DNA of 29,628 bases from Alphaproteobacteria bacterium UBA6178 (GTDB lineage Bacteria; Pseudomonadota; Alphaproteobacteria; Rickettsiales; UBA3002), in assembly GCA_002422205.1 (NCBI GenBank), contig DITS01000019.1:1-29628 (forward strand). Direction: 5' to 3'. Positions 22,780 through 29,628 of this stretch are shown here, in pieces. Below the pieces are notes generated by a model. The model was not told the DNA's origin and ran no database searches. It worked only from the letters and a program-made list of their open reading frames with translations. How positions within the stretch are numbered: position 1 is the first letter of the stretch; each line of letters begins with the position of its first letter. Made by a program: the position numbers and the translations under genes.

Positions 22780-23202
22780 TTATTTCTTTTGAAAAAGATT
22801 CTTATTCGAAACAGTATCGTTAAGCGTATGCTCGTTGAGCGTATCAATAAAAGTCTTATTCGCGTCCGCTAAAAAATGTTTCAGGGTACAGCCGCTAACA
22901 ACCGTGCATGTGTTGGTTTTAAGGTTAAAACATTCAACCAGATTCATGTGAGGCTCTAGCGTTCTGACCACGTCACCTAAACGTAACGCTTCTGGTTCAT
23001 GGGCTAGACGGATACCGCCGCCTTTACCTTTACTGCTGGTAATATAGCCGAGCTGGGCAAGGCGATGCACAACTTTTACCAGATGGTTGCGGGAGATACC
23101 ATAATGCTCTGCGATTTCGCGCACGCTGCACAACTTATCCGGCTGGGCAGCCAGATACATAAGACTGCGTAAGCCGTAGTCGGTGAAAATTGTGAGCTGC
23201 AT
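22780..23202 (-). CDS. nsrR: Rrf2-family nitric-oxide-sensing repressor NsrR
   Basis: A 140-residue repressor that holds an iron-sulphur cluster which nitric oxide destroys, releasing DNA. The winged helix spans residues 1-80 (VREIAEHYGISRNHLVKVVH recognition region, wing KGKGGGIRLA). The cluster-binding cysteines are Cys91, Cys99 and Cys105 in ECFNLKTNTCTVVSGC, and Asp8 (TIFTDYG) matches the aspartate ligand known in Streptomyces NsrR. It is divergent from hmp, with a strong palindrome between the two start codons, so it probably represses both itself and the hmp operon. The C-terminal tail is short and basic. Confidence 0.94.
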   Translation of the reverse strand: MQLTIFTDYGLRSLMYLAAQPDKLCSVREIAEHYGISRNHLVKVVHRLAQLGYITSSKGKGGGIRLAHEPEALRLGDVVRTLEPHMNLVECFNLKTNTCTVVSGCTLKHFLADANKTFIDTLNEHTLNDTVSNKNLFQKK

Positions 23203-23237
23203 AATCGCCTTGCAAAATAAAGTAATGCCATTATAAC

Positions 23238-23264
23238 ATAATATGTATTTAATCTACATATTAT
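23238..23264. promoter_or_regulatory. NsrR operator between nsrR and hmp
   Basis: ATAATATGTA (23238-23247) and TACATATTAT (23255-23264) are perfect 10-bp inverted arms with a 7-nt TTTAATC spacer. The core ATGTATTT-AAT-TACAT fits the known NsrR site (ATGYATTT, AATRCAT halves). It lies 12 nt before the hmp start codon and probably covers the promoter. Confidence 0.82.
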
Positions 23265-23276
23265 AAAGGAGCCTCT

Positions 23277-24500
23277 ATGTTAAGCGCAGAAACCATTGCT
23301 ATTGTAAAATCCACCGCCCCCATTCTTTCCGAACATGGAGAAACACTGACCAAACATTTTTACAAGCGCATGTTTTCGCATAATCCGGAGGTAGCGCCTT
23401 TTTTTAACTCGGCGAATCAGACGGCGGGAAAGCAACAACGTGCATTAGCAGGTGCAATTACAGCTTATGCTGCCAACATTGATAATTTAGAAGTGCTTGG
23501 CGGCGCGGTAGAACTGATCGCCCAAAAACACGCGTCGCTGATGATTAAACCTGAGCATTATCCGATTGTTGGCGAGAACCTGCTTGCTTCCATTCGTGAA
23601 GTTTTAGGTGCAGGCGCAACCGATGAAGTGATTAATGCATGGGGCGAGGCTTATGGCTTCCTAGCGGATATTCTGATTGGGCGTGAGAAGCAAATTTATA
23701 CTGAGAATGCCCAAAAACCGGGAGGCTGGGAAGGTTTTAAGAAACTCCGCGTTATCCGCAAAGAAAAAGAGAGCAGCAATATTACCTCTTTCTATCTTGC
23801 TTGTGCCGATGGTGCTCCGCTGCCGCAATTTAAACCGGGACAATATATTACCGTGCGTGTCACTTCTGCGAACGGCACCACCACCATGCGTAATTACAGC
23901 CTGTCAGATAGACCGGGGCAAGATTGGTTCCGCATCAGCGTGAAGCGTGAAGTAGAGCCGAATGCCAGCACCCCGGCAGGATATGTTTCCAACCTTTTGC
24001 ATGACTCTATTGAGGTCGGTCAGGAAATTGAAGTCGCGCCACCTTGTGGGGAATTTTTCCTTGATATTACAGAAAAGCATGAGCGACCATTGGTGCTGCT
24101 CGCAGCAGGCGTGGGCATTACGCCCATCATGAGCATTTTACTCGCCACACTGGATGCCATGCCTGAGCGTGAAATTATCTTCATTCACGGTAGCCTGAAT
24201 GAAGATGTGCAGGCATTTAAGAATGTAGTAGATACGCTGGCGCAAAAACACTCAAAGCTGAAAGTACATTATCGTTATAGCGACTCGTCAACGCTTGAGC
24301 GCACAGGTACTGCAAGCACCGGATTGATAAATGCGGAACTGATTGAGTCATTCTTGCCGGGGCGCGACGCGGATTATTATTTCTGTGGACCACAGCCATT
24401 TATGGTTGGAATTTACCATGATCTGTTAAAATGGGGTATTCCTCCCGCGCAGGTGCATTTCGAGTTCTTCGGACCTCGGCAGGAGCTGGAAGCAGCGTAA
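23277..24500 (+). CDS. hmp: Flavohaemoglobin, nitric oxide dioxygenase Hmp
   Basis: A 407-residue cytosolic enzyme that turns nitric oxide, oxygen and NAD(P)H into nitrate. The globin domain (1-140) has Tyr29, Gln53 and proximal His85 (KHASLMIKPEHYPIVG), the same positions as in E. coli Hmp. The FAD domain (about 150-260) has MRNYSLSDRPG. The NAD(P)H domain has LAAGVGITPIMSIL and FCGPQPFM, and the end is FEFFGP. AGGAG lies 5 nt before the ATG. It is the first gene of hmp - DUF1971 - aox with gaps of about 30 nt, under the NsrR palindrome. Confidence 0.97.
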   Translation: MLSAETIAIVKSTAPILSEHGETLTKHFYKRMFSHNPEVAPFFNSANQTAGKQQRALAGAITAYAANIDNLEVLGGAVELIAQKHASLMIKPEHYPIVGENLLASIREVLGAGATDEVINAWGEAYGFLADILIGREKQIYTENAQKPGGWEGFKKLRVIRKEKESSNITSFYLACADGAPLPQFKPGQYITVRVTSANGTTTMRNYSLSDRPGQDWFRISVKREVEPNASTPAGYVSNLLHDSIEVGQEIEVAPPCGEFFLDITEKHERPLVLLAAGVGITPIMSILLATLDAMPEREIIFIHGSLNEDVQAFKNVVDTLAQKHSKLKVHYRYSDSSTLERTGTASTGLINAELIESFLPGRDADYYFCGPQPFMVGIYHDLLKWGIPPAQVHFEFFGPRQELEAA

Positions 24501-24530
24501 CTATGGCCAAGGCTATAGGCTGAATCATTT

Positions 24531-24815
24531 ATGAAAACATTGCCTCCCAATTATGTCGCTTATAAGAGAACGCCCGTATTCACTCACGAAACGGTTCCTC
24601 AGGCATTATTGCACGATCATCGCACTAAAGCTGGAACATGGGGGCTTATCCATGTGGAGAGTGGGAAACTTCAATACACGATTGAAGGTCAAGAAGTGCA
24701 TATGCTGGAGCCGAATTTCCCCGGCATTGTTGAGCCGGGAAGAACGCATTTTGTCACGCCGATAGGCGATGTGGCTTTTTTCGTGGAATTTTACCGAAAT
24801 GAAACCGATCAATAA
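24531..24815 (+). CDS. DUF1971 (TehB-like N-terminal) cupin-type protein
   Basis: A 94-residue small protein of the DUF1971 family, the domain also found fused to tellurite-resistance methyltransferase TehB. Hallmarks are LPPNYVAYKRTPVFTHETVP, LLHDHRTKAGTWGLIHVESG, then the strand LQYTIEGQE and PGRTHFVTPIGDVAFFVEFY. The His and Glu residues fit a small metal-binding beta barrel. It lies 30 nt after hmp and 29 nt before the oxidase gene, so it is co-expressed under NsrR. Its biochemical role is not known; its regular pairing with hmp suggests a part in nitric-oxide detoxification. Confidence 0.88.
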   Translation: MKTLPPNYVAYKRTPVFTHETVPQALLHDHRTKAGTWGLIHVESGKLQYTIEGQEVHMLEPNFPGIVEPGRTHFVTPIGDVAFFVEFYRNETDQ

Positions 24816-24844
24816 CCTATTCAATACAACTAAATGGAAACGAT

Positions 24845-25525
24845 ATGACGGATGCAAATATTATGAAACTTCTGCCCGATGGTGAGATAGACCTCGCTTA
24901 TCATTACGCGCCGAAAGACATGCGTGATCGTATCGCGCTCGGCTTCGTCAAGATACTCCGGTTTTTTGCTGATACCTTTTTTGCGAAGCGTTACGGGCAT
25001 CGTGCGGTAGTGCTTGAAACGGTTGCCGCCGTTCCCGGTATGGTGGGGGGTATGCTCCAGCATATGCGCTGCCTGCGTCGCATGTGTGATGATGATAACT
25101 GGATCAGGACGTTACTCGATGAGGCCGAAAATGAACGTATGCACCTAATGACTTTTATTGAAATCGCTCAGCCCAGCAGGTTTGAGCGGTTGCTTGTACT
25201 TTTCGTGCAAGGCATGTTCTTTAATTGTTTCTTCCTACTTTATTTGTTTTCTCCAAAGACAGCCCACCGTGTGGTTGGTTATTTTGAAGAAGAAGCCATT
25301 ATAAGTTATAATAGCTATCTTCAGGAAATTGATGCCGGGAATCACGAAAATGTCGCTGCGCCGCAGATTGCTATTGATTACTGGAATTTACCAGTTGATG
25401 CGACATTACGCGATGTAGTCATTGCGGTGAGAGCGGATGAAGCCAATCACCGTGATGTAAACCATCATTACGCCAATGAATATAAAAACAGTGCTCCTTG
25501 CCATACACTTAAACATTCCGCTTAA
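24845..25525 (+). CDS. aox: Alternative oxidase (ubiquinol oxidase, di-iron)
   Basis: A 226-residue membrane-bound terminal oxidase that passes electrons from ubiquinol to oxygen without pumping protons and resists cyanide and nitric oxide. All four di-iron helices are present: LETVAAVPGMVGGML with Glu58, DEAENERMHLM with Glu97 and His100, GYFEEEAIISY with the third Glu, and RADEANHRDVNHHYA with Glu199 and His202. A hydrophobic segment at 115-135 fits interfacial membrane attachment. It is the last gene of the NsrR-controlled operon, an arrangement also known in Vibrio fischeri, where aox sustains respiration during nitric oxide stress. No terminator is evident after it. Confidence 0.95.
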   Translation: MTDANIMKLLPDGEIDLAYHYAPKDMRDRIALGFVKILRFFADTFFAKRYGHRAVVLETVAAVPGMVGGMLQHMRCLRRMCDDDNWIRTLLDEAENERMHLMTFIEIAQPSRFERLLVLFVQGMFFNCFFLLYLFSPKTAHRVVGYFEEEAIISYNSYLQEIDAGNHENVAAPQIAIDYWNLPVDATLRDVVIAVRADEANHRDVNHHYANEYKNSAPCHTLKHSA

Positions 25526-25581
25526 AATCAAACAGTGATCCATGGCGGCATGTTGTAAATCAACAAGTGAAAGCAGCCATC

Positions 25582-26163
25582 ATGACATTCGATCTATCAG
25601 TGGAAAGCGACATCAAATCGCTGCGCCGGGGGCTGCACGCCCTAGAAAAGCACGTTGTGCCGGAGGCAACGGTTCGGACGCTAAACCGGGTAGCAGACAG
25701 TGCAAAGGTCGCCAGTGCCTCGCATATCGCCCCGCAGATGGGTAGCAGGCAAGCTGGTATAAAACGGCGTATCGAAACGCGCCGTGCCAATTTCAAACGC
25801 CTGTGGGCGACGTTGGTGGCAAGTGATCGCCCACTGCATCTCATCGAATTCGTGGTGGGGTCGCGCAAACCCACACAGCAACCCGGCGGAAAGCGCGGTC
25901 CTGTAAAAGCGAAAGCATGGGGGAAAACGAAAACCTATCGCGGGGCTTTCATCGCGCCACGCAAGAAGGGTTCGAGCAGTACGGAAATTTATGTGCGGAA
26001 ATCAGGAAAGCGGTTGCCGCTGAAGATGCTGTTTGGTCCCGGTATCATGCAGCTGTTCAAGCAACGGGAGAATGCGGCAATCATGGAGAGCAAGGTTATG
26101 GAGCGGTTGCCCAAAGAGTTCACGCAGAACCTCGCTTATTACCTGTCGAGGATTAAGCGTTAG
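25582..26163 (+). CDS. Phage minor tail protein Z-like
   Basis: A 193-residue basic protein resembling the prophage minor tail Z family (lambda gpZ type), which helps connect the tail to the head. The N-terminus has LSVESDIKSLRRGLHALEKH and a helix VRTLNRVADSAKVASASHIA. The middle is RRIETRRANFKRLWATLVAS, a Lys/Gly-rich loop follows, then the family-typical RLPLKMLFGPGIMQLF and ESKVMERLPKEF. The ATG at 25582 is used; an in-frame GTG at 25567 is possible. No good ribosome site is visible. It is the first prophage-type gene after the oxidase, and neighbouring tail genes are absent, so it may be a remnant or a relocated gene. Confidence 0.7.
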   Translation: MTFDLSVESDIKSLRRGLHALEKHVVPEATVRTLNRVADSAKVASASHIAPQMGSRQAGIKRRIETRRANFKRLWATLVASDRPLHLIEFVVGSRKPTQQPGGKRGPVKAKAWGKTKTYRGAFIAPRKKGSSSTEIYVRKSGKRLPLKMLFGPGIMQLFKQRENAAIMESKVMERLPKEFTQNLAYYLSRIKR

Positions 26164-26498
26164 TATTCGCTGGTGAGCATGATGGTGAGAACGCGGGTGG
26201 TGATGTCGGTATTGGCGGGGTCTTCTGACCCATAGCACAGGGTGTGGTCGTAATAGCTGATCTTCCAGAAGCAGCTAACACCATTCACCACCACCTTGCC
26301 GAAGTCATGCTCACCGTATGGGTCATTATCGTCAGTGAACGTATCGAACTCCTGCACTGCACGAAAGATAGCGTGTTGCGTATCTTCAGGCAGCGCGGTG
26401 ATGCCCGGTGTCATCATCACTTTGCCACCCCAGTAGGTGTGACGGAGCATGTCATTCAGGGCGGCGATTCGGGTGGTGGTATCGGTGGCAGTCTGCAT
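26160..26498 (-). CDS. DUF3768 family protein
   Basis: A 112-residue protein of the DUF3768 family, common on alphaproteobacterial prophages and plasmids. The hallmarks are RIAALNDMLRHTYWGGKVMM, AVQEFDTFTDDNDPYGEHDF, FWKISYYDHTL and the terminal TTRVLTIMLTSEY. Its function is unknown. The gene is convergent with the tail Z-like gene, and their stop codons overlap by a few bases. It transcribes away from the cos-like region, so it stands outside the packaging-side operon. Confidence 0.85.
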   Translation of the reverse strand: MQTATDTTTRIAALNDMLRHTYWGGKVMMTPGITALPEDTQHAIFRAVQEFDTFTDDNDPYGEHDFGKVVVNGVSCFWKISYYDHTLCYGSEDPANTDITTRVLTIMLTSEY

Positions 26499-26598
26499 AT
26501 CTTTATCCTTTTAGAACAGTTGGTTATATCTAAATGGATAACAGGCCTGCATCTGCAATCAACGGTCTTTTATTAATGATTACAGTCGGTTGACGGGT

Positions 26599-26798
26599 GG
26601 CGCTCAGAGCCGCTCTCGACCGGCGCGGCGGCGGGTCCTTCCCGACCACCCTCCACGGGTACGCCGCGAGCGCGGGATTTCGCTAGGGACAGAGCTGGAA
26701 TGTCCATTTCGTTTCGTTTTTTTGGTGCTGTTATTGAGGAATATCAAAAGCATCCAGAAATCAAAAAACGAAATGGGTCGGTCAAAAAAACGAAATGG
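26599..26798 (+). other. Candidate phage cos/packaging-initiation region
   Basis: A GC-rich stretch (about 26599-26690) ends in CGCGGGATTTCGCTA (26671-26685). This agrees at 14 of 15 bases with CGCGGGTTTTCGCTA at bases 13-27 of phage lambda, just right of the cohesive end (recalled sequence). Downstream are three copies of one box: inverted, with a 5-nt insertion, at 26704-26724; direct at 26762-26776 (CAAAAAACGAAATGG); direct at 26783-26798. Lambda has terminase-binding R sites in the same place. Together with the following phage genes this supports a cos site; function is inferred. Confidence 0.5.
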
Positions 26799-26810
26799 AT
26801 GTGTTTATGA
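26700..26810 (+). CDS. Possible 36-residue leader frame before the ParB-fold gene
   Basis: ATG at 26700 opens a 36-codon frame whose TGA overlaps the next start as ATGA (26807-26810). The predicted peptide starts MSISFRFFGAVIEEYQKHPE and is basic at its end. It runs through the repeated CAAAAAAACGAAATGG boxes, which limits its significance, and the upstream AGCTGG is a poor ribosome site. It could be a coupled leader or chance. Confidence 0.25.
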   Translation: MSISFRFFGAVIEEYQKHPEIKKRNGSVKKTKWMCL

Positions 26811-27400
26811 AAATAGAACTGATGCCGCTGGATCAGGTGCTTCCGTATGCCCGAAATCCAAGGATTAACGCGCACGCGATTGAGAAAGTCGCGGCCTCCA
26901 TCAAGGAGTTCGGCTTCCGCCAACCGATTGTCGTGGACGGTGAAATGGTGATCGTCGTCGGCCATGTGCGATACGAGGCTGCAAAACGGCTGGGCTTGAA
27001 GAAAGTGCCGGTGCATGTCGCCACGGATTTAACGCCGGAGCAGATCAAGGCTTATCGCATCACGGACAATCGCGTGGGCGAAGAATCGGAATGGGACAAA
27101 GCATTGCTCCAGTTGGAAATCGTGGAGCTGGAGGAAGCGGCATTTAGCGCGGAGTTATTGGGGTTCAATGATGAAGAACTGCGGGACATCAAGGCCTCGG
27201 TGGATGGCCTGCTGGAAGATGGTTTTGGCAAGGACGATGATGATGACATCGAAGAAGCCGACACCACCGCACGCATCGGCGCATACAGTTTCCCCATCCC
27301 GCGTGAACAATACCTCGAATGGCTGGAGGACATCAAACAATCCGCCGGGTTCGAGAAAAAAGAAATCATCGCAGAACTGAAACGGCGGTTAGGATTATGA
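26807..27400 (+). CDS. ParB/Srx-fold protein (phage type)
   Basis: A 197-residue protein. Residues 1-100 are a ParB-type domain as found on many phages: MPLDQVLPYARNPRINAHAI, EFGFRQPIVVDGEMVIVVGH with the motif GHVRYEAAKRLG, then VPVHVATDLTPEQIKAYRIT and a helix with DNRVGEESEWD. An acidic stretch (DGFGKDDDDDIEE) links to a C-terminal segment with PREQYLEWLEDI. It is not a chromosome-partition ParB, since the helix-turn-helix and dimer domains are absent. In phages such domains act as nucleases or accompany DNA modification. ATG at 26807 is chosen over 26795 because it matches the family start (MKIELMPLDQV). Its stop overlaps the next gene as ATGA. Confidence 0.85.
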   Translation: MKIELMPLDQVLPYARNPRINAHAIEKVAASIKEFGFRQPIVVDGEMVIVVGHVRYEAAKRLGLKKVPVHVATDLTPEQIKAYRITDNRVGEESEWDKALLQLEIVELEEAAFSAELLGFNDEELRDIKASVDGLLEDGFGKDDDDDIEEADTTARIGAYSFPIPREQYLEWLEDIKQSAGFEKKEIIAELKRRLGL

Positions 27401-28911
27401 AACTGGTTGATGTTACAGAGATTGAACCCTCTACCTACAACCCGCGTGTTGCTGACCCGGCGCGGCTTGATCTGATTGAACTGTCACTGCGTAAGCTCGG
27501 CTTCTTGTTGCCGCTTTACGCCACGCCCGACGGTGAAATCATTTCCGGCCACCAGCGCCATCATGTTGCGTGCCGTATGGGTGCGAAGCAAGTGCCGCTG
27601 GAAGTCACCCGTTCGATGGACTTGGCGGAGCGCAAGGGCGTGAACGTGGTATTTAACCGCGCCACCAATGACCTCGGCCAGAGCGACACGGTAGCGAAGA
27701 TTAACGAGCAGATGAAGGCAACGGACGTGCGGAAGCTGGCAGAGTGCATCCCCGATAAGGAGGTGAACACACCGGAGTTTTACCCATGCCTGAATGCGAA
27801 GATGCACCCCATCGCCCCGTTTCTGAAAGCAAATCAGGGGCGTTGGAAAGCCTACTCGCTGAATATCGCCAAAACGCTTAAGCGGCGCGGCATCACCATG
27901 CCCATCGTGGCTACGCGGGATTACCGGGTCGTGAACGGGATAGGTAGGTTGCAGCACGGTGCTGAACTGGGGCTTGCACAGGTTCCGGTCGTGTTCGTCA
28001 CCGATGAGGAAGGCCGGTTGGCAGAAGCCATGCTGAATTACCTCTCGATGGATTTTGACATCCACCGTCGCTACGAAGACCTACTGCGCCATAATTCATT
28101 CCGCCGCCTCCGGCAGGTACGCAACAGCCTTGGGCGCGGGTTCATCTTCACGGTGGCCGGTGATTCGACCGCCAAGGCATTCGACATGGATAATCAGGCG
28201 AACCGTGATCGCTGGATTAAGCAGCATGGCCGGTGTGTGTTGGATTTCGGCGCAGGCCATTTGCATGAAACGCGCATCCTGCGAAAGCTGGGAATAAGCG
28301 TCACGCCGTTCGAGCCGTACCGGGTGAATGATGGCGATGAGATTGATAAGGCAGAGAGCATTGCGCTAACCCGCGAGTTTTTGCACGCCATTGGCACGGA
28401 CAAGCTGCGCTGGTCGTCTATCTTCATTTCCAGCGTGCTGAATAGTGTTCCCTTCCATGCTGACCGGCAGCATATCGCCTGCATCTGCGCGGCGCTGGCA
28501 GATGATGCAACGCGCCTCTACGCGGTGGCATCAGCCAGCAACCATATCAACCTCAAGCAGCTGAGTGGTTACCATTCGCTGAATGAGCGGCAGTCCGGCG
28601 CGGTGCTGTTTAAGCTGGATTATGAACCGGGCATTACGCTGGGCGACATCGCTACGTCGCCCAAGGTGCAGAAGTACCATTCGCAAAAAGAGTTCTACGG
28701 ATTGTTCAAAGAATTCTTTGCCAAAGTGCAGGTGAATGAAAGCAACAGTAACGTGCAAGCCGTATGCTCTAAGCCACTGGCTATCAATACGAAAAGACTG
28801 AAAGCAGCTATCGCTTTTGAGTTTGACCTACCGTATCCTGATGGCAGCCGCATGGGGCTTGTGGAGGAAGCGATAAGTGCCTTTGAACAGCGGCTGGGAA
28901 TGAAACTATGA
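27397..28911 (+). CDS. Double ParB-like domain fused to a methyltransferase
   Basis: A 504-residue phage-type protein. Residues 1-75 are a ParB-type domain (VTEIEPSTYNPR, GEIISGHQRHHVACRMGAKQ). Residues about 165-215 look like a second, diverged ParB-type unit (MPIVATRDYRVVNGIGRLQH, AELGLAQVPVVFV). Residues about 265-410 form a class I S-adenosylmethionine-dependent methyltransferase fold with motif I CVLDFGAGHLHE, acidic motif II FEPYRVND, and FISSVLNSVPFHAD where motif IV falls. The usual DPPY/NPPY of DNA adenine and N4-cytosine methylases and the PC of C5 enzymes are absent, so the target is unclear. The start ATG overlaps the previous stop as ATGA, and the next gene overlaps its end by 4 nt. 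An upstream frame extension has no ribosome site. Confidence 0.8.
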   Translation: MKLVDVTEIEPSTYNPRVADPARLDLIELSLRKLGFLLPLYATPDGEIISGHQRHHVACRMGAKQVPLEVTRSMDLAERKGVNVVFNRATNDLGQSDTVAKINEQMKATDVRKLAECIPDKEVNTPEFYPCLNAKMHPIAPFLKANQGRWKAYSLNIAKTLKRRGITMPIVATRDYRVVNGIGRLQHGAELGLAQVPVVFVTDEEGRLAEAMLNYLSMDFDIHRRYEDLLRHNSFRRLRQVRNSLGRGFIFTVAGDSTAKAFDMDNQANRDRWIKQHGRCVLDFGAGHLHETRILRKLGISVTPFEPYRVNDGDEIDKAESIALTREFLHAIGTDKLRWSSIFISSVLNSVPFHADRQHIACICAALADDATRLYAVASASNHINLKQLSGYHSLNERQSGAVLFKLDYEPGITLGDIATSPKVQKYHSQKEFYGLFKEFFAKVQVNESNSNVQAVCSKPLAINTKRLKAAIAFEFDLPYPDGSRMGLVEEAISAFEQRLGMKL

Positions 28912-29369
28912 TTATTTTGCTCGATCTAAACTACACGCTGGTAGCCAACAGCACCGAAAAGAAACGCCCGTTCGCCATGCAGATACAGCATGAAAAATAC
29001 CGCGAATGGCTGGTGAGTCTGGTTGCGCCATATCACACAATTCTGATGACAGCGCGGCCTGAAATGCACCGGCAGGCCACGCTCGATAGCATCTATTTCA
29101 AGGTGGGGTGGACTCCGCAGGAGGCGCACTTCAACCGCTACCATAAACCACCGCATGACGCGAAACGCATCATGTTGGAAGAACTGGTGTTCCCGAAACA
29201 CGGGCGCAACGCACAATACCTAGCGATTGAGAGCAATCCGCGCACTCACGCGATGTATGCGGAGTACGGCATTCCTTCGATCAAAATAGTCGAGAACGAA
29301 CAATGGACAGAACTACCGACAACGCCATCCACATCCCCAAGGAGTGGACATTCGAGAACGCATCGGTAG
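28908..29369 (+). CDS. HAD-superfamily-like protein with altered motif I
   Basis: A 153-residue protein with HAD-like layout. Motif I LLDLNYTLV (Asp6, Asn8), motif II LMTARPEMH (Thr48) and a downstream KPPHDAKRIM with a candidate Lys are visible. AIESNPRTHAMYAEYGI stands where the acidic motif IV normally lies. HAD phosphatases have DxD in motif I. Asn at the second position removes the usual general acid, so it may be a non-phosphatase or a nucleotide-binding member. The start overlaps the ParB-methyltransferase gene by 4 nt. The C-terminal ~22 codons overlap the next gene in another frame, so this tail may be non-conserved. Confidence 0.7.
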   Translation: MIILLDLNYTLVANSTEKKRPFAMQIQHEKYREWLVSLVAPYHTILMTARPEMHRQATLDSIYFKVGWTPQEAHFNRYHKPPHDAKRIMLEELVFPKHGRNAQYLAIESNPRTHAMYAEYGIPSIKIVENEQWTELPTTPSTSPRSGHSRTHR

Positions 29370-29628
29370 CCAAAGGATTCAACCTGCATGTTCGGGAGCA
29401 GCTGCCTTGGTATGATCTGGTTACCGGCGCGGTGGCACATATCGCCCGTCATTACATTCCGCAAAATGGGATGGTGTATGACATCGGCGCATCCACCGGC
29501 AACATAGGCCGTTCGCTGGAAGCTGCCCTTTTGCAGCGGCAGGCGCGTCTAGTGCCGATTGAGCCGAGCGCGGAAATGTGCGCCCGGTATGATGGTCCGG
29601 GCAAGGATAACCTCGTCCAGATGGATGC
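29303..29628 (+). CDS. SAM-dependent methyltransferase, 3' end cut by window end
   Basis: Open from ATG at 29303 to the window end (108 codons). After KEWTFENASVAKGFNLHVRE and QLPWYDLVTGAVAHIARHYI comes a class I methyltransferase motif I VYDIGASTGNIG (Asp60), followed by an acidic motif II VPIEPSAEM. This N-terminal layout is typical of phage-encoded class I methyltransferases of unassigned substrate. It overlaps the HAD-like gene by 67 nt, in keeping with the tight phage operon. Its target cannot be judged without the missing C-terminus. Confidence 0.85.
   Translation, partial: MDRTTDNAIHIPKEWTFENASVAKGFNLHVREQLPWYDLVTGAVAHIARHYIPQNGMVYDIGASTGNIGRSLEAALLQRQARLVPIEPSAEMCARYDGPGKDNLVQMD

Noticed and set aside
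26590..26868. Plus-strand frame crossing the GC-rich cos-like region
   Set aside because: It overlaps the ParB-fold gene in another frame, and its N-terminal part is composition-driven Arg/Pro sequence.

Overview
The window looks like the chromosome of a motile alphaproteobacterium. The chemotaxis proteins (CheA/W/Y/R/D/B plus STAS proteins), the stand-alone tuf gene, a Caulobacter-type promoter (TTGACGG - 14 nt - GCTACTGC) and the short TCGA-loop palindromic repeats all fit that group. Most of the first 19 kb lies on the minus strand. Accessory DNA begins near 19 kb and prophage-like DNA near 25.5 kb.

Bases 1-8,100 hold the 5' part of tuf, an outer-membrane DUF481 protein, and a tRNA-Gly(TCC) with its terminator. 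Beside the tRNA lie a tRNA-like repeat and two palindromic repeats. An RTX calcium-binding protein follows, then a PepSY - response regulator - histidine kinase - Bcr/CflA transporter operon and a PRC-barrel gene. From 8.1 to 18.6 kb, read right to left, is one chemotaxis locus: SpoIIE-type phosphatase, STAS, cheY, cheA, cheW, a triple-PAS receptor, cheR, cheD, cheB, a soluble receptor-like protein with a CheZ-like FQDxxxQ motif, and a second STAS. Genes from STAS-cheY to the last STAS overlap or lie within about 15 bases of each other. The receptor ends in a CheR/CheB-tether-like peptide (EWEEF); CheD and the soluble protein both end in IELF.

Bases 18.7-22.8 kb are a patchy, more AT-rich accessory segment. 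It holds a 57-residue small protein, a decayed XRE-type regulator, a glycosyltransferase-like protein, and a compact three-gene operon (TIGR04255-like protein plus two uncharacterised proteins). A 93-bp direct repeat, 81% identical, brackets 19.43-22.76 kb. Bases 22.8-25.5 kb form a nitric-oxide defence unit: nsrR divergent from hmp - DUF1971 - alternative oxidase, with a 10-bp-arm operator palindrome between them.

Bases 25.6 kb to the end are prophage-like: a tail Z-like protein, DUF3768, and a GC-rich segment whose 15-mer matches the phage lambda cos right end at 14 of 15 bases and which is followed by three copies of a CAAAAAAACGAAATGG-type box. Then come tightly overlapping genes: a ParB-fold protein, a protein with two ParB-like segments fused to a methyltransferase, a HAD-like protein and a second methyltransferase cut by the window end. 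The most promising candidates for undescribed biology are this last module, the three-gene TIGR04255 operon, and the hybrid receptor/phosphatase-like chemotaxis protein.
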